In this document: positions 16,433 through 24,925 of the stretch, one piece after another | How the letters are laid out: each line of letters starts with the position of its first letter | How positions within the stretch are numbered: the first letter of the stretch is position 1 | NCBI RefSeq assembly: GCF_004022215.1 | Contig: NZ_SAUZ01000011.1 | Location: 106,396-170,395, forward strand | Origin: Paenirhodobacter populi | GTDB lineage: Bacteria > Pseudomonadota > Alphaproteobacteria > Rhodobacterales > Rhodobacteraceae | Length of the DNA stretch: 64,000 nucleotides | Reading direction: 5' to 3' | Position numbers and translations under genes: made by a program | Notes under the pieces: generated by a model | What the model saw: only the letters and a program-made list of their open reading frames with translations | The model's database searches: none | Told to the model about the DNA's origin: nothing

Positions 16433-17104
16433 TCAGTTCGCGTCACCCTCGGCGGGCGGCGCGGGCGGGGCATCCGCCGGCGCGGGCCGGTTGCCCGGCT
16501 TGCCGGCGGACCCGTGATCCGCCCCGTGGCCCGGCCCCTGCCGGCCGGCCTGCTGCTGTCCGCGGTCGCCCGGACGCCCCTTCGGCCCCTGCGCCTGCAT
16601 GCGCGGCATCATCCGCTCGTGCATGGCGCGCATTTCCTCGCGCGTCACAACCCCGTCGCCATCGGCGTCAAGCCGCTCGAACATCCGTTCCGGCACCGGC
16701 GGCATGGCGAGTTCGGCGGCCGACAGCAGCCCGTCGCCGTCGACATCCAGCGCCTGGATCCGGGCCTGCACCCGGGCCTCGATCCGCGGACGAAGGCGCT
16801 CGATCTCGGCGTTGACCATCTCCTCGGCGCTCAGCTTGCCGTCGCCGTTCGCATCCAGCGCAGCGGCCTCGGCCCGGCGCTTTTCCTGAATCTCGGCCAG
16901 CGAGACGCGGCCATCGCCATCCGCGTCGAAGCGGTTCAGATCGAATGCCGGCCAGCCGCGTGCGGGGCCGGGACGCGCACCGGGTTGCGAGGCCCCGGCC
17001 TCGGCCTCGGGCGCGGGCGGCGGCGCCTCTTGCGCCAGCGCCGGAATGGCGGTCGTCAGTGCCAGAAATCCAGCCAGAAGCGTCGGCCTGATCGTCGGTT
17101 TCAT
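16433..17104 (-). CDS. Secreted EF-hand calcium-binding protein
   Basis: A 223-residue protein with a signal peptide (MKPTIRPTLLAGFLALTTAIPALA, cut before QEAPP) and four canonical EF-hand loops: DADGDGRVSLAE, DANGDGKLSAEE, DVDGDGLLSAAE and DADGDGVVTREE. All keep Asp or Asn at loop positions 1, 3 and 5 and Glu at 12, so calcium binding is expected. The C-terminus (from about 170) is Gly/Pro/Gln-rich and probably disordered. It lies upstream of, and on the same strand as, the ECF sigma cluster, separated by a hairpin. A role as a periplasmic calcium buffer or an input to the sigma system is inference. Confidence 0.9.
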   Translation of the reverse strand: MKPTIRPTLLAGFLALTTAIPALAQEAPPPAPEAEAGASQPGARPGPARGWPAFDLNRFDADGDGRVSLAEIQEKRRAEAAALDANGDGKLSAEEMVNAEIERLRPRIEARVQARIQALDVDGDGLLSAAELAMPPVPERMFERLDADGDGVVTREEMRAMHERMMPRMQAQGPKGRPGDRGQQQAGRQGPGHGADHGSAGKPGNRPAPADAPPAPPAEGDAN

Positions 17105-17259
17105 GTCTGCTCTCCTCTGTCCTCACGGCGCCTTGGCCGCGGATGCAGGAAGAACGCGCCGCGCCGGGGGATCCGTCGCGCCCTCTCGCGACCGTGAAGG
17201 CGCATATCCGTTGCACACCCCCGGCCCGCCCGGATAGAGATCGGATCGGGGAGGTGCCG

Positions 17260-17910
17260 ATGATCCGTGATGCCGCATCAATCGTCGTGGTCCGCCACGA
17301 CCGGCCCGAAGGGCCTGCCGTGCTGCTTGGCCGTCGCGCGGCGCGGGCCGCCTTCATGCCGTCGAAATTCGTCTTTCCGGGCGGCGCCGTGGATGCGGCC
17401 GACGCGCGGGTGCCGCTGGCCGCGCCGCCGGGCGGCGACAGCCTGCGCCGGCTGGGCGCGATGGCGCCCGCGCTGGCCGCCGCGGCGATCCGCGAATTGT
17501 GGGAGGAAACCGGCCTGATCCTTGGCCGTCGCGGCGCCTGGCCCGATCCACCCGCCGGCTGGCAAGGTTTCGCCGCCGCCGGTTCGCGGCCGGACGCGGC
17601 GGGGCTGCGCTTCATCTTTCGCGCCATCACGCCGCCCGGCGCGCCGCGCCGGTTCGACGCGCGGTTCTTTCTGGCCGATGCGGGGCTGCTGTGCTGCGAC
17701 CCGGACGACCTGTCCCGCGCGGATGGCGAACTGTCGCCCCTGCAATGGATGCCCCTCAGCCGCGCACGTCAGCTCGACCTGCCGTTCATCACCGAACTGG
17801 TGCTGGCCGAGGCGCTGGCGCTGTCGGCCGAAGGCCCGGCGCGGGAGCCATCCTCGGTGCCGTTTCTGGATACGCGCGGGTCGGGCGTGGTTCTGGAACG
17901 GCTCCGTTAA
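17260..17910 (+). CDS. Nudix hydrolase
   Basis: A 216-residue hydrolase for nucleoside diphosphates linked to another moiety. The Nudix helix is seen as AAAAIRELWEETGLILG with the REx2EExG core; the upstream half of the box (GGDSLRRLGAM) is loose. An early FPGGAVD segment also fits this subgroup, which is sometimes related to coenzyme A or ADP-sugar hydrolases. The start is ATG 17260, after GGGAGGTGCCG; the frame extends upstream to 17143 without support. It ends with a 4-base overlap of the convergent lipocalin gene. Confidence 0.85.
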   Translation: MIRDAASIVVVRHDRPEGPAVLLGRRAARAAFMPSKFVFPGGAVDAADARVPLAAPPGGDSLRRLGAMAPALAAAAIRELWEETGLILGRRGAWPDPPAGWQGFAAAGSRPDAAGLRFIFRAITPPGAPRRFDARFFLADAGLLCCDPDDLSRADGELSPLQWMPLSRARQLDLPFITELVLAEALALSAEGPAREPSSVPFLDTRGSGVVLERLR

Positions 17911-18407
17911 CGGGTGATCCGGCGGACGTCATATCCATTGAAATCAAGCACTTCGCGTGCGGCGTTCATCAGGTCTCCGCGCGGCGGCAGGCTGCGCGAC
18001 AGGACCATGCCGAAATATCCGGACGGCGTGCCCAGAACGGCGACGCGGTAATCCTGATCCATCCAGAGCACCCAGACCGGCTCACGCCCAAAGGCGCTGT
18101 CGGGGGTGAAGCGCGCGCCCGGCCCGGTCAGCGCCACGCGCCCGCTTGCCGTCGCCGCACGCCCGCCGGAACAATCGGTTCCCGACAGTCGCCAGCCCTG
18201 CCCGTCCTGAACCCAGTCCTGCCGCGCCCCGGCGCAGCCCGGAACGCCGCTCGCCGCGACATACCATGTGCCCGCGAACCGCGCCGGATCGAACAGCACC
18301 GCCGAGGAGATCCATCCCTTCGGATCGCGCAGCGCCACCGGCTCGGGCGCGGGTTTCTGCCCGCAGGCCGCAAGCGCCAGAACGGCGGCCCAGATCAATC
18401 GACGCAT
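17907..18407 (-). CDS. Lipocalin-family lipoprotein (Blc-like)
   Basis: A 166-residue outer-membrane lipoprotein candidate. The signal MRRLIWAAVLALAACG ends in a lipobox (LAAC), so Cys15 should be lipidated. FAGTWYVAASG carries the GxW lipocalin signature on strand A, and the C-terminal LDFNGYDVRRITR fits the final helix or strand. Blc-type lipocalins carry lysophospholipids or fatty acids and respond to envelope stress. The third residues of two beta strands are tryptophans as usual. It is convergent with the Nudix gene. Confidence 0.85.
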   Translation of the reverse strand: MRRLIWAAVLALAACGQKPAPEPVALRDPKGWISSAVLFDPARFAGTWYVAASGVPGCAGARQDWVQDGQGWRLSGTDCSGGRAATASGRVALTGPGARFTPDSAFGREPVWVLWMDQDYRVAVLGTPSGYFGMVLSRSLPPRGDLMNAAREVLDFNGYDVRRITR

Positions 18408-18437
18408 GTGATGTCCTTTGTATGGGCCGCCGGGGGA

Positions 18438-19478
18438 TCAGAACGGCATGGGATGGTCGCGGTGGACCTGATCAATCGCCTCCAGCACCGGCTGCGGCAG
18501 GTCGAATCCCGCCGCGTCGAGCGATTTTTCCAGCTGCGCGCAGGATGTCGCCCCGATGATCGGGATGATCGGAAAGGGCCGCGTCCGCAGCCAGGCGATG
18601 GCCATGGTCACCGGGTCGATCCCGGCCTCGCGCGCGATGGCGACATAACGGTCGGCGATCTCGAAGGCGCGCGGCCGCGCCCGTCCGCCCAGATCGGGCG
18701 TGCGCGACATGCGCGAGCCCGCAGGCACCGCGCCGCCAGAATATTTCCCGCTCAGCATCCCGGCGGCAAGGGGCGTATAGGCCAGCAGCGTGACCTTTTC
18801 CTGCTGGCCCAGCTCGGCCAGATCGGTGTCGTAAAGGCGGCACATCAGCGAATATTCGTTCTGGATCGATACCGCACGCGGCCCCGGCCCGGCCAGACGC
18901 AGCCATTCCGCCATGCCCCAGGTGGTTTCGTTCGACAGGCCGAAATGGCGGATCTTGCCCTCGGCCACCAGATCGGCCAGCACGGCGAGGCAGGCGGCCA
19001 TGTCCTCCTCGACCTCGGCTTTCGAGGGCTGCTTGCGCGGATCGAAATCCCAATTCTGGCGGAAGGAATAGCTGCCGCGCTGCGGCCAGTGGAATTGGTA
19101 GAGATCGACGTAATCCGTCCGCAGCCTGCGCAACGAGGCTTCGAGCGCGCGGCGGATCGAGGCGGGCGTGATCCCCTCGCCGTCGCGCACCTGCCTGCGC
19201 CCCTCGCCGGTGATCTTCGTCGCCAGAACGAAGGCATCCCGCCGGCCCGTCTTGGCGATCCAGCTGCCGATATAATCCTCGGTCAGGCCGATGGTTTCGG
19301 CGCTGACGGGGTTGGTGGGATACATTTCCGCCGTGTCGATGAAGTCGATGCCGCGGCCGAGCGCGAGGTCGATCTGGGCATGGGCCTCGGCCTCGGTGTT
19401 CTGCGTGCCCCATGTCATCGTGCCGAGGCAAAGCTCCGAAACCATCACTCCGCTGCCGCCCAATTCGCGCTTTTCCAT
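18438..19478 (-). CDS. NADPH-dependent aldo/keto reductase (Tas-like)
   Basis: A 346-residue TIM-barrel oxidoreductase. It begins MEKRELGGSGVMVSELCLGTMTWG, with FIDTAEMYP giving the catalytic Asp and Tyr, LATKI the Lys, and YQFHWPQR the His; NADPH-binding residues lie in IPIIGATS near the C-terminus. The long insertion with PTNP and the overall length resemble E. coli Tas. The start is ATG 19478 behind AGGGGACC. The physiological carbonyl substrate is not predictable. It follows the CoA-transferase gene on the same strand but 74 bases downstream. Confidence 0.92.
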   Translation of the reverse strand: MEKRELGGSGVMVSELCLGTMTWGTQNTEAEAHAQIDLALGRGIDFIDTAEMYPTNPVSAETIGLTEDYIGSWIAKTGRRDAFVLATKITGEGRRQVRDGEGITPASIRRALEASLRRLRTDYVDLYQFHWPQRGSYSFRQNWDFDPRKQPSKAEVEEDMAACLAVLADLVAEGKIRHFGLSNETTWGMAEWLRLAGPGPRAVSIQNEYSLMCRLYDTDLAELGQQEKVTLLAYTPLAAGMLSGKYSGGAVPAGSRMSRTPDLGGRARPRAFEIADRYVAIAREAGIDPVTMAIAWLRTRPFPIIPIIGATSCAQLEKSLDAAGFDLPQPVLEAIDQVHRDHPMPF

Positions 19479-19552
19479 ATCGGTCCCCTGTCGTGTCGGC
19501 GCGACCCTGCCACAGAGCGGGGCGGCGGAAAAGCCCCGATCCTGCCCCAACG

Positions 19553-20701
19553 TCAGTCGGCACGAAAGGCCCATCGACCGGCGCCAAGCGCGGGCGCCGC
19601 CGTTCCGGTCGCCAGCGGGCTGCGCGAAAAGCGGATGGGCGTGCGCAGCGCGGCGATCCCCTCGGGCGCGATGCGCATGCCGCGCGCCGTCACCTGCGGA
19701 TCGGCCAGCGCCTCGGCCAGATCGTTGATCGGCCCGCCCGGAACGCCCGCGGCCTCCATCGCGGCGATCAGCTCGGCCTTCGGGCGCAGCGCGGTGCGGG
19801 CGGCGATGCGGGCGCAGATCTCGTCTCGGTTGAGCACCCGCGCGGGATTGGTGGCGAAAGCCGGGTCATCCGCTTCTTCCATCTGAAGAAGGGCGCACAA
19901 ATCCCTGAACTGTCGATCATTTCCGCAGGCGATGATGAAATGGCCGTCAGAAGCCGGAAAGACCGAATAGGGCACGATCGAGGGATGCGCATTCCCCATC
20001 CGATGCGGCACCCGCCCGCCCAGCAGGTAGTTCATCGCCTGATTGGCAAGCGCGCCCACCCCGCAATCGAAGAGCGACAGATCGACATGCTGCCCGAGGC
20101 CCGAGCGCGCCCGTTCCGCCAGCGCCGCCTGCACCCCGATCACGCCGTAAAGCCCGGTCAGGATGTCGATCCACGCAACACCGATCTTTTCCGGCGGGCC
20201 ATCCGGTTCACCCGTCAGATCCATGATCCCGCACAACCCTTGGATCAGAAAGTCATATCCCGGCTGCGCCGCGCGCGGCCCCGTCTGCCCGAAACCGGTG
20301 ACCGAGACATAGACCAGCCCCGGATGCCGCGCCGAAAGGCTTGCGTAGTCCAGCCCGTAGCGCCTGAGACCACCGACCTTGAAATTCTCGACCAGAACAT
20401 CAGCTTTGGCGATTAGTGCCTTGAGATTGCTCAAATCTTCCGGGTTTGAGAAATCGCACAGGACCGAGGTCTTGCCCCGGTTCGCCGCGTGGAAATAGGC
20501 CGCCACACGTTCCGTCGTCCCATCCGGGCGCGGCCTGTCGATGAAGGGCGGACCCCAGCGGCGGGTGTCGTCGCCCTCGGGCGCCTCGACCTTGATCACC
20601 TCCGCCCCCAGATCGGCCAGCGTCTGCCCGATCCACGGCCCCGCCAGAATCCGCGCAAGCTCCACCACACGAAGCCCCTTGAGGGGCGCATCCTCGTTCA
20701 T
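19553..20701 (-). CDS. CaiB/BaiF family (class III) CoA transferase
   Basis: A 382-residue enzyme moving CoA between carboxylic acids. LKGLRVVELARILAGPW at the N-terminus and VEAPEGDDTRRWGPPF are family signatures, and PGYDFLIQGLCGIMDLTG contains the catalytic Asp that forms the aspartyl-CoA intermediate. The start is ATG 20701 behind GGGAGGACGGA. It is downstream of a 3-hydroxyacyl-CoA/carnitine-type dehydrogenase on the same strand, so both may act on one acyl-CoA substrate; the substrate is unknown. Confidence 0.9.
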   Translation of the reverse strand: MNEDAPLKGLRVVELARILAGPWIGQTLADLGAEVIKVEAPEGDDTRRWGPPFIDRPRPDGTTERVAAYFHAANRGKTSVLCDFSNPEDLSNLKALIAKADVLVENFKVGGLRRYGLDYASLSARHPGLVYVSVTGFGQTGPRAAQPGYDFLIQGLCGIMDLTGEPDGPPEKIGVAWIDILTGLYGVIGVQAALAERARSGLGQHVDLSLFDCGVGALANQAMNYLLGGRVPHRMGNAHPSIVPYSVFPASDGHFIIACGNDRQFRDLCALLQMEEADDPAFATNPARVLNRDEICARIAARTALRPKAELIAAMEAAGVPGGPINDLAEALADPQVTARGMRIAPEGIAALRTPIRFSRSPLATGTAAPALGAGRWAFRAD

Positions 20702-20767
20702 TCCGTCCTCCCGTTTCCTCCCCCACACTCTAGCGCGGCGGAAACGGGAGGCGAGGCCTTTTGCGGA

Positions 20768-21721
20768 TCAGTCGAGCTTGTCTTCCGCCAGCGCCTTCAG
20801 CCGGCGCAGCAGCGCATGATCGCGGTGGTCGAGCGCGGCCTTGAAGCTGTCCTCGTCCATCTTCGGAAAGGCGTCGATCAGCACCTTCTTCGCCCGGTCG
20901 TCCAGCTTCGGCGCCCCCAGATCGTCCCACCAGTCCTGCACCGCCGGGCCGAGATGTTCGAGGAAATGCGCCATACCGCCGATGCCGCCCGCAAGGTTGA
21001 ACACCGCGCATTGCCCCATGATCGACCAGCGCTGCCCCGGCCCTTCGGCCAGCGCGAGGTCGATGTCCTTGACCGAGGCCACGCCCTCCAGCGCCAGATA
21101 GACCGCCTCGCGCAGGATCGCGCCCTGCAGCCGGTTGGCGATATGGCCGGTGACTTCCTTGTGCAGCCGCACCGGGGTCTTGCCGATGGCGCGGTAGAAG
21201 GCCGTCGCATCCTCCACCACCTGTTCCGAGGTCTGCCCGCCCGGCACGATCTCCACCAGCGGCACCAGATGCGGTGGGTTGAACGGATGCCCGACGACCA
21301 GCCGTTCTGGATGCGTCATCCCGGCCTGCAATTCGCTCGGCATGATGCCCGAGGTCGAAGAGGCGATGATCACATCGTCGCGCAGTGCCGATTCGAGTTT
21401 GGCATAGGTGTCGCGCTTAATCTCGATCCGTTCGGGGGCGTTTTCCTGCACGAAATCGGCGCCCGTCGCCGCCTCGGCCGGATCGGCGTGGAAGGTCAGC
21501 CGGGCCAGCGCCTCTTCCGCGGTCTGATCGCCATGACGCCCGAGCACCTCGAGCGACGGCCATGCCTGCCCGACCGCAGCGCGCAGACGCTCCTCCGCGC
21601 CCGGCGCCGGGTCCGAGGCGCGCACCGCCTTGCCCGCGCCCAGGAACAGCGCCGTCCAGCTTGCGCCGATGGTGCCGGTGCCGATCACCGCGATGGTGCG
21701 GATCGCATTGATATCCGTCAT
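20768..21721 (-). CDS. 3-hydroxyacyl-CoA dehydrogenase-type enzyme (lambda-crystallin/carnitine dehydrogenase group)
   Basis: A 317-residue NAD-dependent dehydrogenase. The Rossmann motif is VIGTGTIGASW; ASSTSGIMPSELQ and VVGHPFNPPHLVPLVEIV hold the Ser, His and Glu/Asn catalytic positions typical of hydroxyacyl-CoA dehydrogenases. Length and the ending after one C-terminal domain match single-domain members such as 3-hydroxybutyryl-CoA, L-carnitine or L-gulonate dehydrogenase. The neighbouring CoA transferase makes an acyl-CoA or carnitine-related role plausible but unproven. A GC-rich hairpin at 21780-21796 lies between it and the FMN reductase gene. Confidence 0.85.
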   Translation of the reverse strand: MTDINAIRTIAVIGTGTIGASWTALFLGAGKAVRASDPAPGAEERLRAAVGQAWPSLEVLGRHGDQTAEEALARLTFHADPAEAATGADFVQENAPERIEIKRDTYAKLESALRDDVIIASSTSGIMPSELQAGMTHPERLVVGHPFNPPHLVPLVEIVPGGQTSEQVVEDATAFYRAIGKTPVRLHKEVTGHIANRLQGAILREAVYLALEGVASVKDIDLALAEGPGQRWSIMGQCAVFNLAGGIGGMAHFLEHLGPAVQDWWDDLGAPKLDDRAKKVLIDAFPKMDEDSFKAALDHRDHALLRRLKALAEDKLD

Positions 21722-21812
21722 GTCTTTCCTCCTGAAACCAAAGACGCGCCCGCAGGGGGCGCGCCGTCACGGTTATGCCCGCCCCGATCCGGGGCGCAAG
21801 CGCATCGCTGCG

Positions 21813-22370
21813 TCAGCGCAGCACGGCCAGAGCCGAGGCCCAACGCGCAAGCTCGCTGATCATCAGCTTCGCGCTGTCTTCATGCACCTTTTCGGCATTG
21901 AACTTGCCGTCCGCCAGATGATTGAAGACCATCGGGATCGTCACCTGTTCGTTGATCGGCATGACGTTGAGCGTGGTCAGCAGCGTCTTGGCCGTCTGCA
22001 CCGACCGCAGCCCCCCCGAGACGCCGCCATAGCTGACGAAGCCCGCGGGCTTGTAGTTCCATTCGCTGTAGAGGTAATCCACCGCGTTCACGAAGGCCGG
22101 CGGCATGGTGTAGTTGTATTCCGGCAGCACGAAGACGAAGGCGTCCGAACTGTCGACGATCGCGCTCCATTTCTTCGTGTGCTCGTGCTGGTATTTCTTC
22201 GCCTTGGGGTGGTTCGGTTCGTCGATGATCGGCAGCGCGACCTCGGCCAGATCGGTGAATTCGATGTCGAATCCCGCCGCGTTCTGGCGGGCAAAGTCGG
22301 TGAACCAGTCCGCCACGGGCTTGCCGTTGCGTCCCGGGCGCGTGCTGGTAAGGATCACGTTCAGTTTCAT
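21813..22370 (-). CDS. NAD(P)H-dependent FMN reductase
   Basis: A 185-residue flavodoxin-like oxidoreductase. MKLNVILTSTRPGRNGKPVADWF carries the phosphate-binding TSTRPGR loop for FMN, and FVLPEYNYTMPPAFVNAVDYL is the PEYN(H/Y) motif that contacts the isoalloxazine. Such enzymes reduce FMN, azo dyes or quinones in the cytoplasm. It stands alone, 90 bases from the dehydrogenase downstream. Confidence 0.92.
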   Translation of the reverse strand: MKLNVILTSTRPGRNGKPVADWFTDFARQNAAGFDIEFTDLAEVALPIIDEPNHPKAKKYQHEHTKKWSAIVDSSDAFVFVLPEYNYTMPPAFVNAVDYLYSEWNYKPAGFVSYGGVSGGLRSVQTAKTLLTTLNVMPINEQVTIPMVFNHLADGKFNAEKVHEDSAKLMISELARWASALAVLR

Positions 22371-22399
22371 GGGAAGGACTCCTGATTGCGACCGGGGGG

Positions 22400-22933
22400 T
22401 TAACTGCTGGCCCCCATCTGGCCCAGCCAGACCCCGATCATGAAAACGATGGCACCACCGAAGATAACCTGAACGATGGTCTTGCCCAGCTTTCCGCCCA
22501 TGAAACGGTGGCGGATCCAGGCGATGGCGATCAGTTCGACCACCACGACCGCATAGGCGATGTTCAGCGCCGTATCGCGATCCGGGATCAGGAAGGGCAG
22601 CGTGTGCAGCATCCCGCCAAGCGCCGTCGCCCCCCCGGTGATCGCGCCGCGCTTGACCGGCCGGCCGCGCCCGGTGATGGATCCGTCGTCCGACAGCGCC
22701 TCGGACAGCCCCATCGAGATCCCGGCCCCGAGCGAGGCCGCGAGCCCGACGAGAAAGGCGGAAAAGGTGGTCGAGGCGATGCCCGCCGCCGCGAAGATCG
22801 GCGCCAGCGTGGACACCGAACCGTCCATCAGCCCAAGGAGCGCGGGCTGCACCTCCTGCAACACCACCGCCCGGCGCGATGCGGCATCACCCTGATTTTC
22901 CGGCGGCTTTTCCTGCGACTGGCTTTCGGTCAT
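22400..22933 (-). CDS. VIT1/CCC1-family metal transporter (small form)
   Basis: A 177-residue membrane protein with about five hydrophobic helices. [23 protein letters not shown] and [23 protein letters not shown] match the VIT1/CCC1 iron-manganese transporter signature. It lacks the ferritin-like domain of Rhodobacterales/Rhizobiales MbfA proteins, so it is the transporter part only. The chosen start at ATG 22933 has AGGGAACC upstream. It may move iron or manganese out of the cytoplasm. No iron-regulator site was recognised upstream. Confidence 0.85.
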   Translation of the reverse strand: MTESQSQEKPPENQGDAASRRAVVLQEVQPALLGLMDGSVSTLAPIFAAAGIASTTFSAFLVGLAASLGAGISMGLSEALSDDGSITGRGRPVKRGAITGGATALGGMLHTLPFLIPDRDTALNIAYAVVVVELIAIAWIRHRFMGGKLGKTIVQVIFGGAIVFMIGVWLGQMGASS

Positions 22934-23049
22934 GGTTCCCTGCGTCCCGCGCGACACGGGATAGTGAATACTCGGACTCCGCCGTTGCCAAGGCGAATCT
23001 TCCACAGCGACGAAATTTTCGGCGATTTCCGCAAGATCGGCGGCGCAGT

Positions 23050-23904
23050 TCAGGGACGGGCAAGCTGGCGGATATCTCGCGGCTCGATCTCCCCCAGAAG
23101 GTTGAGCCCGCGTTCATCCGCCGCCTCGGCCAGCGACAGCAGCACCTCGCGCAGGCGGGGGCTGCGGATCAGTTCGGCAAGGCTGAAATACTGCGCAAGC
23201 GTCGCGTGCCCCGCATCGCGCGCCAGCATGTTGTAATGCGGCGGAAGCCGGGTGAACCCCGCACCCGCCCGCGCCGCCAATACGCCAAGCGCAAGCTGAT
23301 CGGCCTCCGCCGGCACGTCATCGCCGCCGATCTTCGCGGCAAGGAATTCCGCCGCCACCCGCCCCCATTGGCCGCGCAGCGCCGCGCCGCGCGAAAACAG
23401 CACCACGCCGGAATTGCAGGTCTCGAAACCGACGCCATCGCCGTCGGCCGCCACGGGAATGCCGAACCGTCGGGCCGCGAATGTGGTCAGCGCGCGGGCG
23501 GTGTCGCCCTCGAACAGGGTCCGGCGAAAGGTGCGGCACGCCGAAAACCCGCCCGCCGGATCGGGCAGATCCGCCAGATCGGTCCGTTGCAGGAACAGGC
23601 AGTTGGGGTTCAGCAGCAGCACCCGGCCCGTGTCATATTCCGCCGCGGCCGCATCGACCTTCAGCAGCGCCCCGATATTGTGCCGAAACAGCAGGGGCGT
23701 GGGGATCGCGCGTCGCTCGACCTCCATCTCGTCGAGGAAATCGAGCGTCTCTGGCGCCGGCGGCGTGGCGTGAAGCGGCGCGATGGCCACGATCCGCACC
23801 CCGCCGGGCAGGAACATGCGGGCGGAAAAGCTCAGGATCCGCGCCATCAGGCTGCCGGCGCCGGGTCTCAGCGGAAAGACAAGGGTCAGATCTTCGGCAT
23901 TCAA
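23050..23904 (-). CDS. Hypothetical protein, possibly of glycosyltransferase fold
   Basis: A 284-residue soluble protein I do not recognise with confidence. The order [44 protein letters not shown] and [11 protein letters not shown] follows the strand pattern of GT-A glycosyltransferases (compare the NSGV..F and DQ..L steps of GT8-like proteins), but the metal-binding DxD is replaced by NPN. It could be an inactive or divergent family member. It stands alone, with repeat copy 4 about 125 bases upstream of its start. Confidence 0.55.
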   Translation of the reverse strand: MNAEDLTLVFPLRPGAGSLMARILSFSARMFLPGGVRIVAIAPLHATPPAPETLDFLDEMEVERRAIPTPLLFRHNIGALLKVDAAAAEYDTGRVLLLNPNCLFLQRTDLADLPDPAGGFSACRTFRRTLFEGDTARALTTFAARRFGIPVAADGDGVGFETCNSGVVLFSRGAALRGQWGRVAAEFLAAKIGGDDVPAEADQLALGVLAARAGAGFTRLPPHYNMLARDAGHATLAQYFSLAELIRSPRLREVLLSLAEAADERGLNLLGEIEPRDIRQLARP

Positions 23905-24028
23905 GGGCGTGGTTCCGGCAAGGATCTCTCACCCCGCTATAGCGCCGCGGGACCCGCGAACCAAGCCCGCCCCGCGCCCGCTCAGGCCTTCACGCATTTC
24001 AGGATCCCCGAACGCCCCTTCTTCTTTT

Positions 24029-24088
24029 CGTGTTTCCATAAATATCCCGGGGGTGAGCGCGGAACGCGCGAGGGGGCTGGCCCCCTGC
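24029..24088 (-). repeat. Dispersed intergenic repeat, copy 4
   Basis: Full copy in reverse orientation. Read on the minus strand: hairpin A (AGGGGGC-CA-GCCCCCT), hairpin B (GCGCG-TTC-CGCGC) and the core with tail GGAAACACG. It begins about 60 bases past the stop of the minus-strand DUF1127-like gene. Nothing else was seen in the 246-base gap 23905-24150 except a tandem duplication at its right end. Confidence 0.85.
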
Positions 24089-24127
24089 CCGCCATCCGTT
24101 CGCACCCCGGATCCGGGCTTTGAAACC

Positions 24128-24163
24128 CGTTCTCAATAACAAGTCCGTTCTCAGTAACAGAAG
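24128..24163. repeat. 18-base imperfect tandem duplication at a gene end
   Basis: CGTTCTCAATAACAAGTC is followed at once by CGTTCTCAGTAACAGAAG. The second unit carries the last codons and stop of the DUF1127-like gene; the first lies just beyond. It looks like a recent slippage duplication of the gene's 3' end. Confidence 0.6.
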
Positions 24164-24363
24164 CGGTTGCCCAGAACCGACCCGGCGATACCGCCGCGCC
24201 TCAGCCCCATCTGCGCCAGTTCCGCATCGCTCAGCGCCGAAAGCCGGTCGATTTCCCGCAACTGCGGTTCGCGGTCGGGCTTTCGTCCGAAAACACCGCT
24301 CATCCGCGCCGCGAAATCCAGCCGCGCAGTCTTGTCTTCAGAAGTCGATAGTGTCGTGAACAT
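24151..24363 (-). CDS. Small DUF1127-like protein
   Basis: A 70-residue protein with the C-terminal pattern REIDRLSALSDAELAQMGLRRGGI, close to the DUF1127 helix (ELxxLSDxELxDIGLxRxDI) of small alphaproteobacterial proteins that bind RNA or influence phosphate and stress responses. The N-terminal half is unrelated to the domain. The start ATG 24363 has a perfect AGGAGG seven bases upstream, so strong translation is expected. A palindrome at 24436-24468 lies in its promoter region. The assignment rests on the short motif. Confidence 0.7.
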   Translation of the reverse strand: MFTTLSTSEDKTARLDFAARMSGVFGRKPDREPQLREIDRLSALSDAELAQMGLRRGGIAGSVLGNRFCY

Positions 24364-24435
24364 CGTCGAAACCTCCTGAGATCAAACGTCGGGTCAGGTT
24401 CCTCCCACGTTCTCAGGATGCGTCAGCTTCGCTGC

Positions 24436-24468
24436 CATATCCAATGCGCATTGCGCATGTCGGATATG
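24436..24468. promoter_or_regulatory. Nested palindromes upstream of the DUF1127-like gene
   Basis: CATATCC (24436-24442) and GGATATG (24462-24468) enclose a perfect 12-bp palindrome CAATGCGCATTG (24442-24453). The block is about 75-105 bases upstream of the DUF1127-like start and just beyond the DUF4156 stop. It may be an operator for the former or a terminator-like hairpin for the latter; no T-run is present. Confidence 0.45.
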
Positions 24469-24487
24469 CGCCGAAATCATGCCAAGG

Positions 24488-24793
24488 TCAGCAGGCATAA
24501 GCCTTGGCCGAAACCACATAGACCGCCGCCCCCGGATCGACCTGATCGAAGACCACGGTATTCGCGCCGTCGCGCCGCGCGCTTTCCAGCAGCTGGTTGC
24601 GCGAATATTTCACCCCCTGATCGCCGAGAATCGGGCCATAGACGCTTGGCTTGACGGAAACGTTCTCGATGAACCGGCAGGCACCGACCTCATCGGCCGA
24701 GGCGACGCGCACGGCGCTGCTGCCGCGGAACCCCGGATCGTTGCATCCGGCCAACAAGGCAAAGGCGATGACGGGCGACAGGACGGCTTTCAT
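24488..24793 (-). CDS. DUF4156-type lipoprotein
   Basis: A 101-residue lipoprotein: MKAVLSPVIAFALLAGC has a lipobox, so Cys17 is the lipidation site. The mature part, with GACRFIENVSV and a C-terminal GANTVVFDQ..AYVVSAKAYAC, matches the small alpha/beta DUF4156 fold seen in E. coli YjeI; Cys39 and Cys101 could form a disulfide. The start ATG 24793 has GGAG at 8 bases. It is divergent from pyrC, and its function is unknown. Confidence 0.7.
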   Translation of the reverse strand: MKAVLSPVIAFALLAGCNDPGFRGSSAVRVASADEVGACRFIENVSVKPSVYGPILGDQGVKYSRNQLLESARRDGANTVVFDQVDPGAAVYVVSAKAYAC

Positions 24794-24925
24794 GACAGAT
24801 CTCCACTTCCGGGTCGGGCCAGATTGCCAAATGCCGCGGGCGGCGACAATCCCCCGGCCGGAATCCGGCCTGAATCCGCAACGGGCCCACTGGATTCGCA
24901 CCCCGTCCCGGTGTAGGCGAAACGC

